DNA of 6,299 nt, taken from assembly GCA_964528095.1 (NCBI GenBank), contig CAZGSG010000344.1, positions 1 through 6,299 on the forward strand. The letters are read 5' to 3'. The notes under the pieces were generated by a model, which saw only the letters and a list, made by a program, of their open reading frames with translations, did not search any database and had not been told where the DNA came from. Shown one piece after another: positions 1-5,128 of the stretch; positions within the stretch are counted from its first letter, which is position 1, and each line of letters starts with the position of its first letter. This DNA comes from CAZGSG01 sp964528095. GTDB taxonomy: Bacteria > Bacteroidota > Bacteroidia > Chitinophagales > Chitinophagaceae. Position numbers and translations under genes: made by a program.

Positions 1-42
1 TCCTCCGGAACCAGCATTTTCCACGAGATGACTTTCATTCAT
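1..42 (-). CDS. Possible 5' end of an unidentified gene running off the left edge
   Basis: An ATG at 42 opens a frame that stays open to base 1 and would encode MNESHLVENAGSGG before leaving the window. The same frame is open upstream as far as 117, with a TAA at 118-120, and reads like ordinary protein (for example IPKAIYFIIGAELLFG). It contains no earlier ATG, GTG or TTG codon, so the longer stretch would need a rare start or be a gene remnant. A second ATG at 38 in another frame is also open to the edge, so the frame is not settled. Orientation matches every other gene here. Too little is visible to assign a function. Confidence 0.22.
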   Translation of the reverse strand, partial: MNESHLVENAGSGG

Positions 43-182
43 TATTCCAAATAACAGTTCTGCCCCAATAATAAAATAAATCGCTTTAGGAATATAGTCA
101 ACATCAGTTAACTCAAGTTACTTGCGAAATCAACTTAAAATAAAAATTTCAAAAACAACGTTCATCACCTTTAACAGAGTCT

Positions 183-216
183 ATTTTTGAATTTTTAATT
201 TTGATTTTTGAATTTT
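183..216. repeat. AT-rich direct repeat, two 13-bp copies
   Basis: The 13-mer ATTTTTGAATTTT occurs exactly at 183-195 and again at 204-216, giving a 21-bp period with an equally A/T-rich bridge between the copies. It lies five bases past the stop codon of the metalloprotease gene. Read in the transcript direction it is A-rich rather than U-rich, so it does not look like an intrinsic terminator. Low-complexity runs of this kind can arise by slippage, and no function is claimed. Confidence 0.6.
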
Positions 217-220
217 CACT

Positions 221-868
221 TCAGCCTTGTTTCGGATGCCAGATACTGCTAAACTCGCCAACCATCGCTTTACCTTTTTTGAAATCAAGCTTGTGTAGTT
301 TCAACAGATCTATATCTGTTTGCAATACCCGTCGGTGCATGGGATGCATCGTACCTCCATTACTGCTATCGCCGGAGCGGCCTGATGGATTGTATTGATA
401 TTGGGGATCTACCAACGTACCACGCGGATACATAATGCCCGGTACACCTTTACCACGCAGATCAAGATGACGTGGATGTGGCAGCCCGATCGTATGCCCG
501 TATTCATGAGCAGCGGTGGTAGAACCTTTATAAAGATTTTCAAGCAGGAAGTAACCACTGTTACAACCTAATCCATCTACAAAGGATATATTTCCATGAG
601 CGAATGGCTCAATGCGAAAATAGTTATTGCGGGGATCTGTATTATCGAATATCTCTTCCGGTTCAATGGCCGGATGAAAAGCAGCCGTGATCCTGAATAC
701 GACCAACCAGTTTTTATGATCAAAAAAGATCTTTCCTTTTGCTTCATTCCACATGGTCTCGATCTCTTCCCGGATAGATTCAGTGATGGCTTCATCAGCC
801 GCGTCACCATACGTATAGATATGAGAGTGAATGGTTAGTTGGTCGCGCCCAAGTTCTGCTTCGCCCAT
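221..868 (-). CDS. Small metzincin (M10-like) zinc metalloprotease
   Basis: A 215-residue protein predicted to be a zinc-dependent endopeptidase. Residues 121-131 read HEYGHTIGLPH, the full metzincin signature HExxHxxGxxH: His121, His125 and His131 as zinc ligands, Glu122 as the catalytic base, Gly128 as the turn glycine. Met146 in GIMYPRG sits 15 residues after the third His, where the metzincin Met-turn belongs. HEYGH resembles peptidase family M10, whereas archaemetzincins would show a Cys motif after the last His. There is no signal peptide, prodomain cysteine switch or membrane segment, and an in-frame TAA at 884-886 lies six codons upstream of the ATG, so a hidden export signal is excluded. 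The protein is therefore predicted to be cytoplasmic or released by a non-Sec route. The segment 157-173 is rich in Gly, Ser and Asn. It lies 101 bp downstream of the 118-residue gene. The substrate is unknown. Confidence 0.8.
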   Translation of the reverse strand: MGEAELGRDQLTIHSHIYTYGDAADEAITESIREEIETMWNEAKGKIFFDHKNWLVVFRITAAFHPAIEPEEIFDNTDPRNNYFRIEPFAHGNISFVDGLGCNSGYFLLENLYKGSTTAAHEYGHTIGLPHPRHLDLRGKGVPGIMYPRGTLVDPQYQYNPSGRSGDSSNGGTMHPMHRRVLQTDIDLLKLHKLDFKKGKAMVGEFSSIWHPKQG

Positions 869-969
869 TTTATAAAGGTGTTTTTAAAACAGGATAAAGC
901 TACAAATCAAAAAGCAAGGAACGGGCTGCTGACAGCAATTTCTTTCTATCCGGCAAGTGTAAAAACATA

Positions 970-1326
970 TCAGCTGAAATAAGCCTTGAAGGATTCTGTC
1001 ATTCTTGTAAACTCTTTTTTCACCTGTTGCATCCCGATAACGCCTCCCATAAACCCGCTGGCATCCTTTTTAATAAGCACCGAATAAAGCTCACGCTCAT
1101 TTTTAACGACTACCAGTATCCGGAAGTATTTCCAGAAAGCTCCCAGGATTGCCCTTAATACTTTGTTTCCTTTTGTATAGATCTTTCCACCGTCTTTGTC
1201 TGCTTTGTGTTTATACCCTTCGGAGGTAAAGAAAAGATTCAGTTTGTTATCGAGCTCCGCAGCTGAAACACCGGTGATGTTAAAGACAGTGCTGTCTTTT
1301 GAGAAATCAACAACTGTACATGTCAT
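970..1326 (-). CDS. Conserved-looking hypothetical protein, 118 residues
   Basis: I do not recognise this protein and assign no function. The ATG at 1326 gives a soluble, basic protein without signal peptide or clear transmembrane helix. Alternating hydrophobic stretches (residues 3-18 and 68-85) suggest a small alpha/beta fold. A basic and aromatic middle (KGNKVLRAILGAFWKYF, 52-68) precedes a beta-like run (ILVVVKNERELYSVLI, 70-85), then a glycine-rich loop GFMGGVIGMQQ (91-101) and an amphipathic C-terminal helix (102-118). The glycine loop and the following QVKKEF look like the parts most likely to be conserved. The gene starts 75 bp after the cyclase stop and ends 101 bp before the metalloprotease start. 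No terminator is visible on either side, so co-transcription with one or both is possible but unproven. Confidence 0.7.
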   Translation of the reverse strand: MTCTVVDFSKDSTVFNITGVSAAELDNKLNLFFTSEGYKHKADKDGGKIYTKGNKVLRAILGAFWKYFRILVVVKNERELYSVLIKKDASGFMGGVIGMQQVKKEFTRMTESFKAYFS

Positions 1327-1401
1327 GATGGTTGGTTTTGTAGAACAAACAAACGAAAAATCCGGGGAACTTCCATGCGCTACTCCATTTTAAGTAGAAC
1401 C

Positions 1402-2463
1402 CTATTCAAATGTCATGGAATAAAGTGTTTCTTTTTCGGCACGACCCTTGAGCTCTATCTGACCGATCTCTTTGATATGATAGGAAAAGGGCGCTGGAAA
1501 ATCTTCCATAAAACTGCCGGAAAGTACAAATGATTCATTCAGCGTATGGCACATACTGCGAATACGGGCAGCGGTATTCAATGTATCGCCGCTGTATACG
1601 AGGTCTTTTTTGATTATGCCGATAAAGCCGGCCGTGATCTCCCCGGAATGAATGCCCGCTTTAAAATCAGGTGCCACATCATAACGTGCCAGGTACTTTT
1701 TTTCATTCCGCTTCAGAATATAAAATGCATGACGGATAAATTTCAGGCAATAGATCTTGTTTACAGAAGATGTGGGCCATGATAATACGACTTCATCACC
1801 TACATACTGGTAGATCTCACCGCCATTGGCCAGCACAGGATTGGTGATATCGGCAAAAAAATCTTTTAGCAAAAGAAAATACTTTTCATGACCCAGCTTT
1901 TCCGCAATGGTCGTTGCGTCATTGATGTCAAGAAAAATGAAAATACGGTTCTCTATACGTGGCTTATTGTATTCTCCCCGCAATACGCTCCAGAAACCGC
2001 CGGGACCATATTTGTCCGTCACTTCCAGTACGATGATCGATATAAAAGTGAGTACGCCCAGGTCAATGATAAAGACAACAAAGGGACGGGTAAAGAAAAC
2101 GCGGTCAAAAAAACTTTCTGTAAAACGACTGAGACTTCCATGATAGCTGAATACAAAATAAAAGGCCAGCAGTACAAAAGCCACAAGCATAAAAAGCGCG
2201 AAAGTGATGACCAGTTTAAATAAAACAGAAACCCAGAGCGGGTAATACCTGAACGCGTTCTTCATGTAAAAGATCAGTACGGCCGAAATGGTAAAACCGA
2301 TGATCGCGAAGGCAAGAGAAAAAAGAAAGAGCGACCGGCTATTCAATAATTGTTTTTCTATCTCCAGGATATTATACAGGAAAATAAAACCAAACAGTAC
2401 CCAGATAAAAGAGATCACCAGGAGTACCCGGAGCTTATAATATAGAATGCGTTTGGCAAGCAT
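1402..2463 (-). CDS. Membrane-anchored class III adenylate/guanylate cyclase
   Basis: A predicted nucleotide cyclase making cAMP or cGMP from ATP or GTP at the inner membrane, 353 residues from ATG 2463. Four hydrophobic helices (about 11-31, 44-67, 79-106, 126-147) are followed by one class III catalytic domain (about 172-350). Visible catalytic residues are the two metal-binding aspartates, Asp179 (FLDIND) and Asp223 (YVGDEV), and the transition-state pair Asn296/Arg300 (NTAAR). The purine-specificity positions are unusual: the usual Lys, four residues before the second Asp, is Gln219; the usual Asp or Thr, seven before the Asn, is Val289. The nucleotide made therefore cannot be assigned. 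The domain should act as a homodimer, since one chain carries both metal and transition-state residues. A TTG at 2502 would add 13 residues, but that stretch is the upstream gene's terminator hairpin; ATG 2463 directly precedes the first helix and is preferred. Confidence 0.87.
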   Translation of the reverse strand: MLAKRILYYKLRVLLVISFIWVLFGFIFLYNILEIEKQLLNSRSLFLFSLAFAIIGFTISAVLIFYMKNAFRYYPLWVSVLFKLVITFALFMLVAFVLLAFYFVFSYHGSLSRFTESFFDRVFFTRPFVVFIIDLGVLTFISIIVLEVTDKYGPGGFWSVLRGEYNKPRIENRIFIFLDINDATTIAEKLGHEKYFLLLKDFFADITNPVLANGGEIYQYVGDEVVLSWPTSSVNKIYCLKFIRHAFYILKRNEKKYLARYDVAPDFKAGIHSGEITAGFIGIIKKDLVYSGDTLNTAARIRSMCHTLNESFVLSGSFMEDFPAPFSYHIKEIGQIELKGRAEKETLYSMTFE

Positions 2464-2464
2464 T

Positions 2465-2489
2465 AAAAAGCGCCGGCGATAACCGGCGC
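2465..2489 (-). terminator. Intrinsic terminator after fadN
   Basis: On the minus strand GCGCCGG (2489-2483) pairs perfectly with CCGGCGC (2476-2470) across a six-base loop, making a 7-bp all-G/C stem, and five T residues follow (2469-2465). It starts 29 bases after the fadN stop codon. The other strand has no T-run after the stem, so it should act in the fadN direction. The tract ends one base before the ATG of the cyclase gene, so the cyclase either has a promoter further up, inside the fadN 3' end, or depends on read-through. Confidence 0.82.
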
Positions 2490-2518
2490 ATAAAAGTATC
2501 AATTATTCAGTACAATCA

Positions 2519-4897
2519 TTAATTCCTGATCGGCTTGCCGCTTTTTAATACGCTTTGAATTCTTTCAAGTGTCTTTTTCTCTCCGCACAGTGATAAGAAA
2601 GCTTCTCTCTCCAGGTCGAGCAGGTATTGTTCTGTTACGAGTGTTGGCTCACTCAGATCGCCGCCACACATTACATAGGCAAGTTTTTTCGCGATCAACG
2701 CGTCATGCGAAGTGGCGTAGTTGCCTTTTTGCATACCATTGATACCGGCATACAACGCACCCAACGCGGATTGTCCCAACACTTTTATATCTTTTCGCTG
2801 CACAGGTATAGTATAACCGCTATCAGCTATTTCAATTACCGAGCGTTTGGCTTCGGCGATCCGGCGTCCCTGGTTGATCACGACTTCATCCAGTCCTTTC
2901 CGATACACGCCGATATCAAAACCTTCTTTGGCAGAAGTAGCCACTTTCGCTGTGGCGATAGTGAGAAAACGATTTTTAAGTGTGATCGTTTCCGGCTCAT
3001 CTTCATGCATTTCATCAGAAGCCCGCAGGGTGAATTCTTTTGTACCACCACAACCCGGTATAAATCCAAAACCCAGCTCTACAAGGCCGGTATATGTTTC
3101 CGCACCCGGGCAACATTTATCTGCATGTAAACTCAGTTCACAGGCTCCGCCCAATGCAAGCCCATGCGGTGCCACTACAACAGGCACTGAGGAATACCTG
3201 GCGCGCATCATGGTATTTTGAAACATCCGGATAGCCATATCCAGCTCATCATACTCCTGGTCTATAGCAAGCATAAAGATCATACCCACGTTTGCACCCG
3301 CGGAGAAATTAGCGCCTTCATTGGCAATCACCAGTCCTTTATAATTTTTTTCCGCCTTATCGATCGCTGTCTGAATTCCCGCAAGTACATCACCACCGAT
3401 ACTTCCCATCTTGGTAAACCATTGCAGCCCCAGTACATCATCACCCAGGTCATAGAGACGGCAGCTTCCGTTTTTCCAAACCTGTTTGTCCTGGTAATTG
3501 CTCATTACGATGAACGCTTCACCGCCGGGTAGTGGTTTATATGTTTTGGAAGCGGGGTCATAACTATATTTTTTACCGCCCTCAATTTTATAAAAAGAAG
3601 TATTGCCCGCATCCAGCATTTCCTGTACCCAGGGAGCTGTTTTGTAGCCAGCTTCCTGCATTGCTTTGGTTGTCTTTGCCACACCTAATACATCCCAGCT
3701 TTCAAAAGCGCCGATCTCCCAGCCAAAGCCGGCCATCATTGCATCATCCACACGATATAATTCATCACTGATCTCGGGTATGCGGTGAGAGATATAGGCG
3801 AATAAACCAAAATGGAAATGACGATAGAACTCACCGGCTTTATCAGGCGCGGCTACCAGCATCTTTAAACGCTGGTACAGGTCATCCACGGGTTTTGCAG
3901 CTTCCAGTGAAGCGAACTTCGGTTTTACCCGTGGCCCGTATTCATTGGTTTGCAGATTGAGTGTAAGGATCTCTTTTTCACCACCGGCACCTTTTGTTTT
4001 TTTAAAAAAGCCCTGTCCTGTTTTATCTCCCAGCCAGTTATTCTCTACCATTTTATTCAGCCAGGCCGGTATTACAAACGAATCTTTTGCTTCATCTGCC
4101 GGACAATTATCATAAACACCTTTCGCAACTTTTACAAGTGTGTCGATACCCACCACATCTGCGGTACGGAAAGTAGCTGATTTCGGGCGACCGATCACCG
4201 GCCCTGTCAACGCGTCTACTTCATCTATACTCAGACCGAGTTTATCTACCAATCCAAAAATGGACATGATGCCATACACTCCAATGCGATTGGCAATAAA
4301 CGCAGGCGTATCCTTGCAAAGCACGGTTGTTTTACCAAGATAAAGATCTCCATAGCTCATCAGGAAATCCACTACCTCCGGATCAGTATGCGGCGTAGGG
4401 ATGATCTCCAGCAGACGGAGGTAACGTGGCGGGTTAAAGAAATGCGAACCGCAGAAATTCTTTTTAAAATCATCACTTCGTCCTTCTGCCATCAGGTGAA
4501 TGGGAATGCCTGAAGTATTAGAAGTAACCAATGTTCCCGGTTTGCGAAATTGTTCAACCTTGTCGTAGATCAGTTTTTTTATGTCCAGCCTTTCTACCAC
4601 CACTTCGATGATCCAGTCATACCCGGCGATATCTTTCATATTATCATCGAAATTGCCTGTACTGATCTTCTTAATGGCATCTTTTGTATAAACAGGAGAT
4701 GGATTACTTTTAATAGCGGCTGTAAGCGCATCATTCACCAGCTTATTTCTTTCAGCAGGTTTAGTGCTTTCCACAGCTTCTTTCGGCACCATGTCGAGCA
4801 ACAATACCTGTACGCCTACACCTGCAAAATGACAGGCGATCCTTGATCCCATTACACCACTTCCTAATACAGCCACTTTTTTGATTGTGCGTTTCAT
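2519..4897 (-). CDS. fadN: Fused 3-hydroxyacyl-CoA dehydrogenase / enoyl-CoA hydratase (FadN type)
   Basis: A bifunctional fatty-acid beta-oxidation enzyme that hydrates trans-2-enoyl-CoA and oxidises the L-3-hydroxyacyl-CoA with NAD+, in the cytoplasm. At 792 residues it has the dehydrogenase-first, hydratase-last order and size of Bacillus FadN (about 790), the reverse of E. coli FadB. Domains: NAD-binding fold about 5-190 with GSGVMG at 12-17; first dehydrogenase C-terminal domain about 192-300; a second one about 335-465, with the typical AMMAGFGWEIGAFESWD segment; crotonase domain about 480-690. Dehydrogenase residues present are Ser126, His152 (SHFFNP), Glu164 and Asn203. Hydratase residues present are the oxyanion-hole stretch FSAGANV (531-537) and both catalytic glutamates, Glu587 (GGACEL) and Glu607 (TGLVEL). 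ATG 4897 directly precedes the Rossmann strand, with no clear Shine-Dalgarno. A thiolase partner would be expected next; instead a terminator follows. Confidence 0.96.
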   Translation of the reverse strand: MKRTIKKVAVLGSGVMGSRIACHFAGVGVQVLLLDMVPKEAVESTKPAERNKLVNDALTAAIKSNPSPVYTKDAIKKISTGNFDDNMKDIAGYDWIIEVVVERLDIKKLIYDKVEQFRKPGTLVTSNTSGIPIHLMAEGRSDDFKKNFCGSHFFNPPRYLRLLEIIPTPHTDPEVVDFLMSYGDLYLGKTTVLCKDTPAFIANRIGVYGIMSIFGLVDKLGLSIDEVDALTGPVIGRPKSATFRTADVVGIDTLVKVAKGVYDNCPADEAKDSFVIPAWLNKMVENNWLGDKTGQGFFKKTKGAGGEKEILTLNLQTNEYGPRVKPKFASLEAAKPVDDLYQRLKMLVAAPDKAGEFYRHFHFGLFAYISHRIPEISDELYRVDDAMMAGFGWEIGAFESWDVLGVAKTTKAMQEAGYKTAPWVQEMLDAGNTSFYKIEGGKKYSYDPASKTYKPLPGGEAFIVMSNYQDKQVWKNGSCRLYDLGDDVLGLQWFTKMGSIGGDVLAGIQTAIDKAEKNYKGLVIANEGANFSAGANVGMIFMLAIDQEYDELDMAIRMFQNTMMRARYSSVPVVVAPHGLALGGACELSLHADKCCPGAETYTGLVELGFGFIPGCGGTKEFTLRASDEMHEDEPETITLKNRFLTIATAKVATSAKEGFDIGVYRKGLDEVVINQGRRIAEAKRSVIEIADSGYTIPVQRKDIKVLGQSALGALYAGINGMQKGNYATSHDALIAKKLAYVMCGGDLSEPTLVTEQYLLDLEREAFLSLCGEKKTLERIQSVLKSGKPIRN

Positions 4898-4921
4898 GAG
4901 AAATATTAATTGGTTTGAATT

Positions 4922-4947
4922 GCGATGCCGCTAAGAAGGGCATCAGC
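4922..4947 (-). other. Possible hairpin in the fadN leader
   Basis: GATGCC (4924-4929) pairs with GGCATC (4939-4944) over a nine-base loop, and a further GC/GC pair (4922-4923 with 4946-4947) can stack past a single bulged base at 4945. In the fadN transcript it would end about 24 bases before the start codon, close enough to affect ribosome loading. There is no U-tract, so it is not a terminator. No known riboswitch is recognised, and a stem this short can occur by chance. Confidence 0.3.
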
Positions 4948-4962
4948 AAGCTGTTATAAAAT

Positions 4963-5002
4963 TAGTTAGCTAAACAACTATTTAGTGTGAAGGTAAGGCA
5001 AA
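4963..5002 (-). promoter_or_regulatory. Candidate fadN promoter with overlapping palindromes
   Basis: On the minus strand TTTG (5002-4999), an 18-base gap and TAGTTGTT (4980-4973) loosely fit the Bacteroidota promoter pattern TTTG and TAnnTTTG, with two mismatches in the second box. Two symmetric elements overlap or adjoin the second box: TAGTT and AACTA eight bases apart (4963-4967 and 4976-4980), and the perfect 8-bp palindrome TTAGCTAA (4966-4973). A repressor bound there would block the promoter, which suits a beta-oxidation gene, often controlled by TetR- or MarR-type regulators. No regulator gene is visible in the window. The placement is by eye only. Confidence 0.28.
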
Positions 5003-5125
5003 GAGGTGAAAGGGGAAAAAGAGGGGAAAGAGGAATTTTTTTAACTCGGAGTCTCTTGATTATTAATTGACTGGTCAATCAGTGTAAACTAAACTCTTTT
5101 CCCTCTTTTTCCCCTTTCACCTCTT
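5001..5125. repeat. Inverted repeat, 32-bp arms, one mismatch, 61-bp loop
   Basis: The left arm 5001-5032 is purine-only apart from one T. The right arm 5094-5125 is its reverse complement at 31 of 32 positions, with 25 bases matching without interruption from the outer ends and one mismatch near the inner ends. The spacer is 61 bp. The element fills most of the gap between the AsmA-like gene, whose stop codon lies three bases from the outer edge, and fadN. AGGC occurs immediately outside the right end (5126-5129) and one base outside the left end (4996-4999), which could be a target duplication but is short enough to be chance. It could be a MITE-like mobile repeat, a large transcriptional hairpin ending the upstream transcript, or a structured regulatory region. 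No transposase is present. Confidence 0.85.
5066..5079. promoter_or_regulatory. Operator-like palindrome in the inverted-repeat loop
   Basis: ATTGAC-TG-GTCAAT is a perfect 6-bp inverted repeat with a two-base centre, of a size and shape typical of TetR-family operators. It lies about 170 bp upstream of the fadN start and about 50 bp beyond the AsmA-like gene's stop codon. Which regulator binds it, if any, cannot be told from the sequence. The distance from fadN makes direct promoter occlusion unlikely unless transcription starts near here. Confidence 0.3.
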
Positions 5126-5128
5126 AGG

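Noticed and set aside
596..838. Plus-strand open frame of 80 codons opposite the metalloprotease
   Set aside because: It is antisense to a gene with an intact zinc-binding signature and shows no domain of its own.
888..969. Possible promoter or terminator between the 118-residue gene and the metalloprotease
   Set aside because: Only a 4-bp stem (GCTG/CAGC) and a weak TTGATT-17-TTAAAA match are present, below what I would call a feature.
2464..2502. TTG start at 2502 adding 13 residues to the cyclase
   Set aside because: The extra codons are encoded by the fadN terminator hairpin and its flanks, while the ATG at 2463 lies directly before the first membrane helix.
2627..3532. Several plus-strand open frames opposite fadN
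   Set aside because: They are antisense to a gene with complete catalytic motifs and give Cys-, Phe- and Ser-rich translations without recognisable domains.
4761..4949. Minus-strand frame overlapping the fadN start
   Set aside because: It is an out-of-frame reading of the fadN 5' end with a Cys- and Arg-rich, non-protein-like translation.
5044..5052. ACTC-G-GAGT palindrome in the inverted-repeat loop
   Set aside because: Four-base arms are expected by chance in a stretch of this length.
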